64,000 nucleotides of DNA from Pseudolactococcus reticulitermitis (GCF_002260845.1 NZ_BEDT01000001.1:558001-622000); one strand, 5' to 3'. Counted from the stretch's first letter, positions 32,815-42,946 are shown. Numbers and translations are program-made. Notes: a model not told the origin generated them from the letters alone.

Positions 32815-34098
32815 TTAGCCATGCAAAGCAGTTGATGAGAGGTCAGAAAAATCATATTTAGCAGTCATTTCTGCCAGTTCTCGCCGTTTTTCATCTGCAG
32901 AAATGTTAAGGACAAAGCCTATCCCAACTGATAAGGTCAGAAGAGAATTTCCCCCTTGGCTCAGGAATGGGAATGTCACACCCGTGGACGGAATCAAACC
33001 TGAAATCCCACCGATATTGACCAGCACCTGTGCAAACAAAATCCCACCAACACCAATCGCCATCATGCTATTAAAAGGATCTTTAGCTCGAATGCCGACC
33101 ATGAAAATGCGCATGATTAGAAAGAAGAGAATGCCTAAAATAATAATCCCGCCAATCAAGCCCAACTCCTCAATCACGATTGCAAAGATAAAGTCAGTAT
33201 GGGCTTCTGGTAGATAGCCTTTTTTCTCGATGGAATTACCTAAGCCACGACCGAACCAGCCACCATTTGAAATGGCATAATACCCATTAATCAGTTGGTG
33301 ACCTGAGTCGCCTGTATCTTGAAAGGGATTGGCGAAGGCAATAAAGCGTTTATTGACATAAGCAATCGACCCAAGGAAACTCGGAATGATATTCCCGCCG
33401 GTAATCTTCAGGAGCGCTAACATCACAAGCGTCAGGGAGCCGAAAATTTTCATAAAGCCTGTGCCCCAGCGGTAAGAGATACCACTGGCCGCTAGGACTG
33501 TTGCCGAACTAATAATAATTAGCAACGCATTCCCCATATCGGGCATGATGACGACTGCCCCAATCATCGCGACCATCCAAATCCGCCAACCACTGATGAA
33601 ATTGACCCAAAATTGATTGCGATCAAAGAGCGCATTGAGATCGTAAGTTCGAATTTTTTCTTGTTTATTGGCGAAAGTGGCTGATAAAAACCAGACGGCA
33701 ACTAATTTCAAATATTCAGCCGGCTGAATCGTCCCAATTCCCGGCACAGCAATCCAGCCGTGAGCACCATTGACAGGTGGAGCTAGAAATCTTGCAATAA
33801 ACAGCAAGACCATCATGACCGGAATCAAGATGCCGAACCAGTTCCGACTTCTCAATTTATCGACCTTGATACGATAGATAATCACAATCATGATCAAAGA
33901 AAATACAAAGAAAATGGTCTGATTTCGAAAGAGTTGATAAGGCGGTAAGCCAAGTTCTATCTGATGGGGAACGGTCGCTGAGAAGACCATAATCAGACCT
34001 AGCACCGATAAAATCAGATAGGGAATAAGAATCGAGTAATTTATAAAATGTCTTTTTTTGAGTTCTTTCATTGTCATAACGTTGCGTTTGTCACACAA
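32815..34098 (-). CDS. ftsW: FtsW/RodA-family peptidoglycan glycosyltransferase
   Basis: SEDS membrane glycosyltransferase for septal peptidoglycan. 427 aa with about ten TM segments. Landmarks: PEAHTDFIFAIVIEELGLIGG, GNSIEKKGYLPEAHTD, INGYYAISNGGWFGRGLG and the C-terminal IPSTGVTFPFLSQGGNSLL, all diagnostic. The SD AAGGA has correct spacing (7 nt) to a TTG at 34098, whereas the internal ATGs at 34077 and 34071 have none, so TTG is taken as start. Leader upstream is structured. FtsW rather than RodA by neighbour pyc; not certain. Confidence 0.92.
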   Translation of the reverse strand: MCDKRNVMTMKELKKRHFINYSILIPYLILSVLGLIMVFSATVPHQIELGLPPYQLFRNQTIFFVFSLIMIVIIYRIKVDKLRSRNWFGILIPVMMVLLFIARFLAPPVNGAHGWIAVPGIGTIQPAEYLKLVAVWFLSATFANKQEKIRTYDLNALFDRNQFWVNFISGWRIWMVAMIGAVVIMPDMGNALLIIISSATVLAASGISYRWGTGFMKIFGSLTLVMLALLKITGGNIIPSFLGSIAYVNKRFIAFANPFQDTGDSGHQLINGYYAISNGGWFGRGLGNSIEKKGYLPEAHTDFIFAIVIEELGLIGGIIILGILFFLIMRIFMVGIRAKDPFNSMMAIGVGGILFAQVLVNIGGISGLIPSTGVTFPFLSQGGNSLLTLSVGIGFVLNISADEKRRELAEMTAKYDFSDLSSTALHG

Positions 34099-34099
34099 C

Positions 34100-34240
34100 T
34101 TTTTTTCCTTTAATTGGTCACTTGTCTAGCTGCCATCACAGACAACGGCAAATAGTACTTTGTCATCTGTCCACGCCCATTTGAGAATCGGCGTGACGAT
34201 TATTTATCGTAATTAAGTTACATTATATCATTTTTTGAAA
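34100..34240 (-). promoter_or_regulatory. ftsW promoter and structured 5' leader
   Basis: On the minus strand a TATAAT (near 34222) begins a ~120-nt leader containing CACGCC...GGCGTG (6-bp GC-rich stem), ACGAT...ATCGT and GACAA...TTGTC hairpins before the AAGGA SD. No terminator. Could affect mRNA stability or translation. Confidence 0.4.
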
Positions 34241-34280
34241 TAAAAAAAAGAAAGGTGTTGAAATTTTCTAACAACTTTCT
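34241..34280 (-). terminator. Terminator of coaE-pmrA-rpmG
   Basis: GAAAGTTGTT...AACACCTTTC stem (one mismatch) followed by T8 on the minus strand, 60 nt after rpmG. Confidence 0.8.
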
Positions 34281-34340
34281 CTCAATGTTCGGTTTACAAT
34301 GTCTTTTAGTCAATTTTTCTAGCGACTGCCTCCCTATCGT

Positions 34341-34487
34341 TCAGGTTTCGATGTGCATAATGACTTTCCGATCTTTCGGACAATATTTTAAAACCTGTAC
34401 TTTATCCGGATGCGTCGCCTTATTTTTAGATGAAATATAGTTTTGCTGCCCACATTTCGTACATTTAAGATTAATCTTAACGCGCAA
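34341..34487 (-). CDS. rpmG: 50S ribosomal protein L33
   Basis: 48 aa: [20 protein letters not shown]... ending VIMHIET. Cys9, Cys12 and Cys36 are present; the position three residues after Cys36 is not Cys, so one usual zinc ligand is missing and it is of the zinc-poor type. Starts with TTG, overlapping the end of pmrA by 11 nt; SD GGGGT about 9 nt upstream. Gene order coaE-pmrA-rpmG is conserved in streptococci. Too short for normal ORF calling. Confidence 0.9.
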   Translation of the reverse strand: MRVKINLKCTKCGQQNYISSKNKATHPDKVQVLKYCPKDRKVIMHIET

Positions 34488-35694
34488 TATCTCTTACCCC
34501 GAGCAATTTTCTAAAATTAAAGAAAGACCAGATGAGATTAAATAAGACAAAACAGCTTGTGACGATAAACACGGCACGGTAGCTGATATAGCCTGCAATG
34601 GCACTTCCCAAAAGTGGGCCTGCGACTTGCCCGAAGTTGGTAAACATTTGGTTAAAACTGAAAATCCGAGAAATCCCTTCTGGTGGCGTAATTCTTGACA
34701 GTAAGGAATTGACAGATGGCATCAAGGCGCCAGAACCAAAGCCTAACATGAATCGGAAAAAGCCTAACTGAAACGGTGTCTTGACAAAAATCATGGGAAT
34801 ATAAATCAAGAAACTGTAAATCAGCCCTAAAATAATCAAGCGATGACTACCAATTTTATCCCCTATTTTCCCCAATGTACCAGATGATAACACGGCAGAT
34901 AGTCCCGCAGCTGACACAATAAAACCTGAAATCGTCATCAGATTACCTGACGTCCCGCCATTTAACTCCCGAATATAAAGTGCTAAAATGGGGGCAATTG
35001 ATTGCACGGTGAGCTGTAAGACAAAACTCGTGATAAATAGGCCAAATAAAATTTGGCGATTGGTCACACGTGCCAAGATTTCTTTGGTTGAGAGCAAATC
35101 TCTTTTTTCAACAGGTGTAAAGTCTTCTTTAACAAGGCATACGGTCAACAAAGTGACGAGTAATAAAATCCCGCCAGTAATCAGAAAAACATTTTCCATG
35201 CCAACACTCTGAGCCAGAAAGCCACCGATTGATGGGCCGATTAAAGCGCCAGCAATCATACCCGTTGAGAGCATCCCTAGCGCATAACCACTTTTTTCTC
35301 TAGGCACTTGACTGGCAATCAAGGCTGTCGAATTCGGAATATAACCTGAGAATAAGCCATTTAGTAGCCTCATAATCAAGAGCCACCAAACATTGGGAAC
35401 AAAAGCCAGAGCCCCCATGGTAAAGGTCATCACAACAGAAGCCCGAATCATCATCAGCCGCCGACCGCGTTGGTCAGCAAGTCGCCCCCAGACAGGTGCA
35501 ATGAGGCCACTCGCAAGCGCGCTAACTGAAATTGCCAGACCTGCAAATAATTCAACTTGATGTCCGCTAACCCCTAATTTTTCAACATAGAGCGCCATAA
35601 ACGGCATCACTAGCGATACACTCGCTGCCGTAAAAAAAGTGCCAAACCAAGCCACAAACAAATTACGTTTCCAATTAATTTCGATAATAACCAC
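34477..35694 (-). CDS. pmrA: Multidrug MFS efflux pump, PmrA family
   Basis: About 404 aa with 12 TM segments; sequence follows pneumococcal PmrA closely from memory: [15 protein letters not shown] start, [57 protein letters not shown] (motif C, antiporter). Exports dyes and fluoroquinolones in the homologue. The frame opens at GTG 35694, but its SD (AAGGAAG) overlaps that codon; an ATT at 35688 has the SD at 7 nt and would give the family N-terminus M-I-E-I-N-W. Between coaE and rpmG. Confidence 0.9.
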   Translation of the reverse strand: MVIIEINWKRNLFVAWFGTFFTAASVSLVMPFMALYVEKLGVSGHQVELFAGLAISVSALASGLIAPVWGRLADQRGRRLMMIRASVVMTFTMGALAFVPNVWWLLIMRLLNGLFSGYIPNSTALIASQVPREKSGYALGMLSTGMIAGALIGPSIGGFLAQSVGMENVFLITGGILLLVTLLTVCLVKEDFTPVEKRDLLSTKEILARVTNRQILFGLFITSFVLQLTVQSIAPILALYIRELNGGTSGNLMTISGFIVSAAGLSAVLSSGTLGKIGDKIGSHRLIILGLIYSFLIYIPMIFVKTPFQLGFFRFMLGFGSGALMPSVNSLLSRITPPEGISRIFSFNQMFTNFGQVAGPLLGSAIAGYISYRAVFIVTSCFVLFNLIWSFFNFRKLLGVRDIAR

Positions 35695-35817
35695 TTCCTT
35701 CTATCTTTTATAGTTGACTTCGGTTAACTTTACCACATCAACTCAAACATATAAAATAACAAATTCATCAAGTCCAAAGCGCTGCAAAAAACGAACACCG
35801 TCAGTTGACAGCACCCG

Positions 35818-36396
35818 CTAAATCTCGCTTATTAAACTTGCTAATTGATTTTCCAGTACTTCTATTGTATCACAATTTTCGATAATTCGGGTCGCTAAAC
35901 TGCGCTTCTCATCTATGGGCATCTGCGCTTTAATTCTTAAAAGTGCCTCTTTTTCTGACAAACCATTGCGTTTCATCAGGCGTTTGAGCTGAAATTCTTG
36001 GGGTGCGTAAACTAGCCAAGTTTCATCAAATCCTGTATAATCCCGCTCAAATAAGAGTGGAATATCCATAAAAACTAGCTGGGATGAACTGGTCTCGCAC
36101 CGTCTCAAAAGTTCCGTCCGAATGATATTATCCTGCACAGCTGATAATTTCTCACGCGCAACTGGGTCTGAAAAAATCAAAGCACCAAACTTGGCGCGAT
36201 CCAAAGCACCATTTTCCAGAAAATAAGCCTGGCCAAACGTATCACGAATGGCGATATATAAGGCACCGCCTACTTCCTGCAACTCTCTTACAACAGCATC
36301 CGCATCAATCACATCATAACCATGCGCCCGTAAATATGATGTCACAACAGACTTTCCAGTAGCAATGCCACCTGTTATCCCAATTACTTTTTTCAT
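35818..36396 (-). CDS. coaE: Dephospho-CoA kinase
   Basis: Last step of coenzyme A synthesis. 192 aa. P-loop GITGGIATGKS (about 6-16), DADxV motif VIDADAVVREL (about 33), MDIPLLFE (about 106-113) and VYAPQEFQLKRLMKRNGLSEKEALLRI. Monocistronic start upstream of pmrA; 123-nt gap with no terminator seen, so cotranscription with pmrA-rpmG is likely. Divergent from DUF1827. Confidence 0.95.
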   Translation of the reverse strand: MKKVIGITGGIATGKSVVTSYLRAHGYDVIDADAVVRELQEVGGALYIAIRDTFGQAYFLENGALDRAKFGALIFSDPVAREKLSAVQDNIIRTELLRRCETSSSQLVFMDIPLLFERDYTGFDETWLVYAPQEFQLKRLMKRNGLSEKEALLRIKAQMPIDEKRSLATRIIENCDTIEVLENQLASLISEI

Positions 36397-36486
36397 ATCA
36401 CTATTATATCATTTTTCTATTCCAATATTTTTAATTTTCAAACTAAAAGTGTTATAATAGAGTTAAAGAACAAATGGAGGAAAGCT

Positions 36487-36792
36487 ATGAAAATCATCAA
36501 TGTCACTAACAACTACCCTGATCTTGTCCGCCAGCAACTTAGAAATACCGATGCTTTGACGGTTGAAGTTTATTCTGCTGGCAATACGACTGCTATCTTT
36601 ACGAGAGCTGCTAGTCACTACGAACTCATTGTGACGAATAAACACCGAGCGATTCGAGCTGATGAGCGCGAAGGTATTCAGAAGTTTTTCCTCAAAAAAC
36701 GTTTGGATCAATCTATTATCAATCACGATCAGATTTCAATCATTGATGAACCGAGATTGCTTGAAATTTCCTATCCAATTATTACAAAATAA
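36487..36792 (+). CDS. DUF1827 family protein
   Basis: 101 aa, soluble, alpha/beta. MKIINVTNNYPDLVRQQLRN and DALTVEVYSAGNTTAIFT and the C-terminal KKRLDQSIINH match the lactococcal/streptococcal DUF1827 family. SD TGGAGGAAAG before ATG. Function unknown. TATAAT at 36453-36458 serves as -10. Confidence 0.8.
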   Translation: MKIINVTNNYPDLVRQQLRNTDALTVEVYSAGNTTAIFTRAASHYELIVTNKHRAIRADEREGIQKFFLKKRLDQSIINHDQISIIDEPRLLEISYPIITK

Positions 36793-36823
36793 AAAACTGC
36801 ATCCATGATGATGAGCAGTTTTT
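36788..36823 (+). terminator. Terminator of the DUF1827 gene
   Basis: AAAACTGC...GCAGTTTTTTAT directly after the stop. Confidence 0.85.
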
Positions 36824-36856
36824 TATTTTATTCAAAATTTAGGACGGTCTGACTTT

Positions 36857-38260
36857 TTAGTGCGTAAACCCTTGCACGCGTTTGTTCTCATCTTTTCGTC
36901 GTAAAAATCGTGAGTCGTCCAATTTTGCAATGGCCCATTTGAAATCTTCCGCAAATTCTTCTGCTACATTCATACTCAAATCAGCACGGACGACATAGCG
37001 CTGGATAATCGTATCGGATAAATCAGCCGGAAGTGGATAGGCAGGAACTTGCCAGCCTTTCATTTGGAGCATATCTGCCAGTTCATACAGGGTCCATTCT
37101 TGTTTATCCTCATCTTTTAGCCTGTAACAAACTATCGGCAACTGCTCCCCCGCATTGTAAAGGGTAAAACGACCTGTTGATTCTACTGTTTCCGCTAAAA
37201 ATCGGGCAACATCATGCGTCCGCTGATGAATGGCTTTGTAACCGTTGAAGCCAAAGCGCATGAAATTATAGAATTGACCGATGATTGGGCTGGCACTCCG
37301 AGAAAAATTAATCGCCATGGTCGGCATATCGCCCCCCAAGTAAGACACGCTGAAAATCAACTCCTCTGGCAGATACGTTTTATCGCGCCAAAGTACCCAA
37401 CCGATGCCGGGATAAACAAGGCCATATTTATGCCCAGACGTATTGATTGACACGACATTATCAAGCTGAAAATCCCACTTGAGCTCGGGTGACATGAAGG
37501 GCGTGTACATCCCGCCAGATGCAGCATCGACATGAATCGGAATGCTGATTTTTGCCGTTTGATTGTAATCGGTGAGCACGGCATCAAGACCTGCGATGTC
37601 GTCGTAGCAACCGGTATAGGTGATACCCAGAATACCGACAACGCCTATCGTGTAGTCGTCAAAATAGCTGGTGATGTCAGAAATGTCAAGACTCATCTTA
37701 TCAGCCGTCATCGGCACTTCGCGCAGCTCAACATCGAAATACACGGCGAACTTTTCCCAGCAGACTTGGTAGCCTGATGAAATGACGAGATTCGGTCGCT
37801 GACCTGAAATATCAACGCCCACAGCTTTAGCCCGTGCCCGCCAACGAAACTTCATCGCCATACCGCCCAGCATACAAGCTTCCGAACTGCCAACGGTTGA
37901 GGTCCCCATATAGGTTTCTTGTTCTGGTGCATGCCAAAGATCAGCAATCATGTTCACACAACGATTTTCAAGCTCTGCTGTTCGCGGATATTCACTCTTG
38001 TCAATGGCGTTTTTTTCCAGCGTTTCCCCCATGAGCAAGCTCGCCTCAGGCTCCATATAAGTCTGACAAAAAGTCGCTAAATTTTGCCGCGCCGCGCCCT
38101 CATCTAAGAGTTCATCCTTAATCAGTTGGTAAGCAATCCGCGGCTCAATCGGATCTGCGCCTAATTTGTACTTGGGAATATCGCGCTCTGACGCACTCGA
38201 CCCAAAAATAGGCTGTAAGTAAGTGGCTTTCTTGGATTGGTCATTTTTTCCGTATAGCAT
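36857..38260 (-). CDS. gadB: Glutamate decarboxylase
   Basis: PLP enzyme forming GABA and CO2 from glutamate, consuming a cytoplasmic proton: acid resistance. 467 aa, normal. N-terminal DIPKYKLGADPIEPRIAYQLI, substrate region MGTSTVGSSEACMLGGMAMK, HVDAASGGMYTPF, and PLP lysine in SINTSGHKYGLVYPG (about 275). The C-terminal plug ends QGFTH, with the His needed for pH gating. Normally paired with the antiporter gadC; none is present here. Monocistronic. Confidence 0.96.
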   Translation of the reverse strand: MLYGKNDQSKKATYLQPIFGSSASERDIPKYKLGADPIEPRIAYQLIKDELLDEGAARQNLATFCQTYMEPEASLLMGETLEKNAIDKSEYPRTAELENRCVNMIADLWHAPEQETYMGTSTVGSSEACMLGGMAMKFRWRARAKAVGVDISGQRPNLVISSGYQVCWEKFAVYFDVELREVPMTADKMSLDISDITSYFDDYTIGVVGILGITYTGCYDDIAGLDAVLTDYNQTAKISIPIHVDAASGGMYTPFMSPELKWDFQLDNVVSINTSGHKYGLVYPGIGWVLWRDKTYLPEELIFSVSYLGGDMPTMAINFSRSASPIIGQFYNFMRFGFNGYKAIHQRTHDVARFLAETVESTGRFTLYNAGEQLPIVCYRLKDEDKQEWTLYELADMLQMKGWQVPAYPLPADLSDTIIQRYVVRADLSMNVAEEFAEDFKWAIAKLDDSRFLRRKDENKRVQGFTH

Positions 38261-38343
38261 ATAATACCTCCATTTGATTCACATCTTAGTCTTATTCTAA
38301 CATAAAAAGTCCGTTCAACTGGCTTATAACTCATTTACACTAA

Positions 38344-38371
38344 CAAAAAAAACCGTCAGTAGACGGTTTAT
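38344..38371 (-). terminator. Terminator of pflB
   Basis: AACCGTC-TACT-GACGGTT with T8 on the minus strand, about 20 nt after the pfl stop. Confidence 0.9.
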
Positions 38372-38392
38372 CAGTATTTAATGCAAGTGTTC

Positions 38393-40693
38393 TTAAACAT
38401 CCATTGACAAAACTTCATGGAAGACACGGTGTGTCAATTCTTGTTTTTGTTCTTTTGTGAGGTATTTTGTGTTGACACAGTAACCTGAGATACGCACGAT
38501 AACATCTTCGCCGTTAAGGATTTTATCTTTAACGTCTGCCAAGTCCATGACGTTCAAGTTGACGTGTTGTCCGCCATCTTCAAAGTAGCCATCCAAAACA
38601 TCAACCAAGTTAGCGACTTGCTCATCACGCGTTTTACCAAGCGCTTTTGGTGACACTTGCGTTGTCAGAGAAATCCCATCATTGGCATTCTTGAATTCCA
38701 ATTTTTCAAGGGTGCGGAGGTTTTGCAACCAACCACCTTTAGCTTTGTTAGATGGGTTAGCCCCTGGCGAGAAGAATTCAACTTCGCTGATGTTAGATGA
38801 ACCATCTTCGTTGAGGAAAACACCGCGGTGAACTGGCGAGTTACCCGTTTGTTTAGAGTAGGCCACGTTAGAGGTGATCGTCAACAATGACACCGTTGCT
38901 TCCGCATCTTTGTGCAATTGGTGGCTAGCCAAACGGCTATGGTATTCCGCCATCAACCATTTTGCGATGTCATCCGCCCGGTCATCATCTTCACCATAGC
39001 GTGGGAAATCACCGATTGTTTCGTAATCGTAGATATAACCATTTTCATCGCGGATTGGTTTAACTGTCGCATATTTAATCGCTGACAAAGTATCAACGGT
39101 ATTTGCAAAACCACAGATACCGAATCCCATGTTCGCACGTTGGTGGCTTGGCAAGAAGGCCATTTGAACGGCTTCATAGTTGTATTTATCCGTCATGTAG
39201 TGGATGATATTCAAAGCATCTACATAGGTATCTGTCAACCAGTCAAGCGATTTTTCAAAGTTAGCTTTAACCTCGTCAAAGCTCAAAACATCAGATTTGA
39301 TTGGGTCGATGTCAAAGACTTTGTAGTCACGATGCACATCATCATACCCGCCATTGATACCCGTCAAGAGGGCTTTCAAGACGTTGACGCGTGCGCCAAA
39401 GTACTGAATATTGTGACGGCCTTCTTCATTTTCTGGGTCAAGTGGTGAGACACAACAAGAGATACATGACATTTCGCCATAACCGTCCTCAGCCATTGTC
39501 TTCACACCTTCGTATTGGATTGAAGAGTGTTTGTGGCTCATGCTCATACAGTAGCGTTTGAAAGCATAGGGTAATTCGCTCGCCCAAAGGACTGTCAAGT
39601 TTGGCTCTGGTGAGTTGCCGACATTGTCCAAGGTGTTCAAGAAACGGTAATCCATTTTTGTCACACGGTGTTTGCCGTCGTTACCGACACCAGCCATTGA
39701 TGTTGTGATGAAAGTTGGGTCACCTGAGTAAAGGGCATCGTATTCTTTCGTCCGTGCAAATTTAACAGTCCGCAATTTCAAGACGAAATCATCAACAAAC
39801 TCTTGGATTTCTGACTCAGTGAAAGTCCCACGCGCCAAGTCACGTTCCGCAAAGATGTCAAGCACGATTGGCACACGACCAAGTGAAGTAGCCGCACCAT
39901 TGATCACACGACAAGCTGCCATGAAAGCGATATTCACCCATTGGATGGCTTCTTTAACGTTTTTGGCAGGTTTGCGAACGTCCACACCGTACAAATCACC
40001 AAGTTTCGCAACTTCGCCGAGTGCTTGGTATTGCATATTGATTTCTTCACGGAGACGGATTGTTTCTTCGTTGATTTCTTTAATCGCATTCCAGTCAGCG
40101 AATTTTTCTTTCATCAAGAAATCTGCACCATAAACTGCCAAACGGGCATAAACCCCGATAATACGACCACGTGAGTAAGCATCTGGCAAACCAGTTACTG
40201 TGTGGGCGTGACGCGCACGACGAATGTTAGAGGTATAAGCACGGAAGATACCATCATTTACCGTCGTGACGTGTTTGGTATAGATTTCATGCATGAGTGG
40301 ATCTGGCGTGTAACCATGCTCTTTCAACGCCGTTTCGGCCATCCGAGCGCCACCTCTCGGCATGAATGACAGACGGAAAAGTTCTGAGTTTTGAAGCCCA
40401 TAGATCAGTTCGTTTTCTTGGTCAATGTAACCAGCTGGGATATCAGCGATTGACGCTGCGCGATCCGTATCCATAGGGAACTGAGACGCTTCATAACGGT
40501 CTTTCGTTGACTCGATGATGTCTTTGATTTTCAAAGAACGTTCTGTCGGTCCTGCAAGGAAAGACTCGTCCCCATCATAATTTTTGTGGTTAGCTTTGAC
40601 AAAACGAGAAACGCTGACTTTTTCTTTCCAGTCTGTTCCCTCAAATCCTGCCCAAGCTTCTTCAAAAACGTTTTCAGTCACTTCTGTTTTCAT
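38393..40693 (-). CDS. pflB: Pyruvate formate-lyase
   Basis: Converts pyruvate and CoA to acetyl-CoA and formate by a glycyl radical. 766 aa. Active-site cysteine pair in [14 protein letters not shown] (about 415), glycine radical region near the C-terminus [14 protein letters not shown] (family consensus RVSGYxVxF), plus [19 protein letters not shown]. Inactivated by oxygen; needs PflA, not in this window. SD AGGAG. Promoter with cre site and leader hairpin; terminator follows. Confidence 0.97.
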   Translation of the reverse strand: MKTEVTENVFEEAWAGFEGTDWKEKVSVSRFVKANHKNYDGDESFLAGPTERSLKIKDIIESTKDRYEASQFPMDTDRAASIADIPAGYIDQENELIYGLQNSELFRLSFMPRGGARMAETALKEHGYTPDPLMHEIYTKHVTTVNDGIFRAYTSNIRRARHAHTVTGLPDAYSRGRIIGVYARLAVYGADFLMKEKFADWNAIKEINEETIRLREEINMQYQALGEVAKLGDLYGVDVRKPAKNVKEAIQWVNIAFMAACRVINGAATSLGRVPIVLDIFAERDLARGTFTESEIQEFVDDFVLKLRTVKFARTKEYDALYSGDPTFITTSMAGVGNDGKHRVTKMDYRFLNTLDNVGNSPEPNLTVLWASELPYAFKRYCMSMSHKHSSIQYEGVKTMAEDGYGEMSCISCCVSPLDPENEEGRHNIQYFGARVNVLKALLTGINGGYDDVHRDYKVFDIDPIKSDVLSFDEVKANFEKSLDWLTDTYVDALNIIHYMTDKYNYEAVQMAFLPSHQRANMGFGICGFANTVDTLSAIKYATVKPIRDENGYIYDYETIGDFPRYGEDDDRADDIAKWLMAEYHSRLASHQLHKDAEATVSLLTITSNVAYSKQTGNSPVHRGVFLNEDGSSNISEVEFFSPGANPSNKAKGGWLQNLRTLEKLEFKNANDGISLTTQVSPKALGKTRDEQVANLVDVLDGYFEDGGQHVNLNVMDLADVKDKILNGEDVIVRISGYCVNTKYLTKEQKQELTHRVFHEVLSMDV

Positions 40694-40722
40694 GTTTTAT
40701 TATCTCCTATTTTTGACGAGAA

Positions 40723-40744
40723 AGGTAACATTCCCTTGTTACCT
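40723..40744 (-). promoter_or_regulatory. Hairpin in the pfl 5' UTR
   Basis: AGGTAAC...GTTACCT stem close to the predicted transcript 5' end; probably stabilises this highly expressed mRNA. Confidence 0.5.
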
Positions 40745-40762
40745 GTTTTATTTTACACCTTC

Positions 40763-40791
40763 ATTCTATCATACAGAAAACGGTTACACAA
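40763..40791 (-). promoter_or_regulatory. pfl promoter with cre site
   Basis: TTGTGT (40786-40791) and TAGAAT (40763-40768) are 17 nt apart. TGTAACCGTTTTCT (40775-40788) matches the CcpA cre consensus at 13 of 14 positions and overlaps the -35 and the spacer, implying repression on rapidly used sugars. Confidence 0.75.
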
Positions 40792-40892
40792 GTTAAAAGT
40801 GGGATTTTATTGAGTTTCTTTTATGTAACAGATTGATAATTTTTCACATCTGTATCATTTAAAAGTTAAACCTGTATCAATACAAAAAGTTA

Positions 40893-41807
40893 TTAAAACA
40901 TTCGTTTCTTTAACATAACCCGAAAAACAAGCCATGAAATCGCTGTTGCAGCCACCATAATCAACCAAAACGCATAGGGGACATTTTGAAAAGGCAGCTT
41001 CACATTCATGCCATACAATCCCGCAATAATCGCTGGAATGGTCATGATAAAGGTCGCGCTTGTCATAATTTTCATCATAATATTCAAATTATTGGAAACA
41101 ATATTCGAAAAGAGATCACTCAAATTTTCAAGCAGCTTCAACTGAATTTTAGTCGTTGTCAAAGCCTGATCCGCTTCAACATAAATATCAAAAATGCGAT
41201 CTGAAAACCCATTTTCGCCCTGTTCTCGCAGATAAGTCATCAATTTTTGGTAGACTTCGATATTATCCTCAAGCGCCGCTTCAAAATAAATCAAACTTTT
41301 TTGCGACCGAATCATTTCCATGAGTTGCGCATTTTCCTGAGAGCGTGCCAACTCTTTCTCTATCACCTTCATTCGTTTCTTATACTGAGACAACTCATGG
41401 TTAAACGAGCGACCGAGGACACTCATCATCTGAAAAATCAACTCATGCTGGTAGCGAGTCGCATCATAATGCCGCTCAACAATTGGCGTTAAATCATACT
41501 CATGATTCAAGGATAAAATCACAGCCTTCTTCTTTGGGTTCACAATCAAAGAAAAAGGATAAACTTCCGTTGCATCAGCCTCCACACACGGATACTGCAA
41601 CAAAAGCAAGAGATTGTGATGCCCATCTATCTCAAACCGCGCATTTTCATCATCATCCAAAATGCCTGCGATATAATCAAAAGGGAACTCATAAGTGGTC
41701 GCAAGATGCCCAATCTCCTCTTTTGTCGGTTGTATCACGAGTGTAAAATCAGCACCGTCAATTGATGTGATGAGTTTATTTTGTTCTAATTTATAATTTG
41801 TAATCAT
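40893..41807 (-). CDS. CorA-family magnesium/divalent cation transporter
   Basis: 304 aa: large cytoplasmic N-terminal domain (1-240) with long helices, then two TM segments at the C-terminus. The diagnostic GMN motif is present in AGLYGMNVKLPF, after MTIPAIIAGLYG. Family imports Mg2+, Co2+ or Ni2+. Third Mg2+-related gene product after mgtE; no M-box here. Next to, and just 14 nt downstream of, the VanZ-RDD gene, so likely one operon. Confidence 0.9.
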   Translation of the reverse strand: MITNYKLEQNKLITSIDGADFTLVIQPTKEEIGHLATTYEFPFDYIAGILDDDENARFEIDGHHNLLLLLQYPCVEADATEVYPFSLIVNPKKKAVILSLNHEYDLTPIVERHYDATRYQHELIFQMMSVLGRSFNHELSQYKKRMKVIEKELARSQENAQLMEMIRSQKSLIYFEAALEDNIEVYQKLMTYLREQGENGFSDRIFDIYVEADQALTTTKIQLKLLENLSDLFSNIVSNNLNIMMKIMTSATFIMTIPAIIAGLYGMNVKLPFQNVPYAFWLIMVAATAISWLVFRVMLKKRMF

Positions 41808-41821
41808 AAGAGATGTTTTAA

Positions 41822-42946
41822 CTACTCCTCTGGTTTATTTTGGTAGGTCGACACCAATCTTGTTCCGGATAGAATTTCATGGAAAAATTGTTTGGTAAAT
41901 AGGCTGATGATTAAACTCAAAATAAAAACGAGGATTAGAAAGCCATCAAACAAGGATAGAAAATAATACGTCCCTAACTCGGAGTCCACGACCCTGCCCG
42001 TTTGCCCCAGCACATAAAGCTCAGCTGCAAATAAACCATTGACCAAAACGTAGCCAAATACATTTCTCAGCAAGACTTGCATCATGCCGGCCTTTTGACC
42101 TGATTTATCCGTCAGCTTCAAATGGACCAGTCTTTGACCAAAGGTTGGCCACCCGATAAGCTCTGGCAGGACAATCCAGAAAAGGTAGAGCAGGATGAGC
42201 ACAAGCTGATTGGGATGACTAACAAGCAGGTTATAGGCGATATTACAGACAACAATCACAGTGATATCCAGCAAAATAGCCACATTTTTACGACTAATAG
42301 AGACTTTATGACTTCTCTCTTCTAATGTTGCAACGATGGCTTCTTTTTTAGGTAACATTTTCCCAAGAGCACCTGAGAGCAACCAGCCCAACATGGCTCC
42401 ACTTGTGTTTAAGAATAGATCATCTACGTCAAACAACCGATAGGGGCGCGGATAGAGTCCAAACAGGGCTGAACGCTGAATCAGCTCAAAAGAGAGGGTC
42501 AAACTAAAAGATAGCACCAGACTTGTTAGAAAGCTTTTTTTATACTGATAGCGCAGAAACATGCCAAACGGCAGCGTCAAAAGCAGATTAAAAAACGGCT
42601 GGATAAACTGCGGGCTTTTGGCTGCATGCAACCACGTACTAGGCTGTGTGAGCACAAAACCAGAATAAGTGATAAAATCCCGAACAAAATCAAATAAATG
42701 AAAATTTTCGACAGGCCCCGTCATCGCCCTAACTTGCTCGATTGTCGGCAGGGGTAAAATGGTCAAGGCATAGGCACAAAGGATGTAAAAGACGAAAGCG
42801 TAGTTGACGCCAACCAGCCAACCCGATATGGCACCATAACGATGATATTGCCTGATTAAGAAAGGAAGCAAGAGCAGGATTGCCAAAAAGGGAAACATCA
42901 CGACAATCAAACGAATGGACGAGATGTAGGGTGCTAAGTTTGCCAT
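41822..42946 (-). CDS. VanZ-like and RDD domain membrane protein
   Basis: 374 aa. N-terminal VanZ-like domain (about 35-190; LTLPFGMFLRYQYKKS..., SLTLSFELIQRSALFGLYPRPYRLFDVDDLFLNTSGAMLGWLL) and C-terminal RDD domain (about 225-365; LLDITVIVVCNIAYN, ELIGWPTFGQRLVHLKLTDKSG) with about nine TM segments in all. VanZ proteins are linked to teicoplanin resistance; the function of this fusion is unknown. The same fusion occurs in streptococci and lactococci. Confidence 0.85.
   Translation of the reverse strand: MANLAPYISSIRLIVVMFPFLAILLLLPFLIRQYHRYGAISGWLVGVNYAFVFYILCAYALTILPLPTIEQVRAMTGPVENFHLFDFVRDFITYSGFVLTQPSTWLHAAKSPQFIQPFFNLLLTLPFGMFLRYQYKKSFLTSLVLSFSLTLSFELIQRSALFGLYPRPYRLFDVDDLFLNTSGAMLGWLLSGALGKMLPKKEAIVATLEERSHKVSISRKNVAILLDITVIVVCNIAYNLLVSHPNQLVLILLYLFWIVLPELIGWPTFGQRLVHLKLTDKSGQKAGMMQVLLRNVFGYVLVNGLFAAELYVLGQTGRVVDSELGTYYFLSLFDGFLILVFILSLIISLFTKQFFHEILSGTRLVSTYQNKPEE

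Noticed and set aside
34255-34440. 61-aa plus-strand ORF
   Set aside because: Antisense to rpmG and its terminator; rpmG on the minus strand is clearly recognisable.
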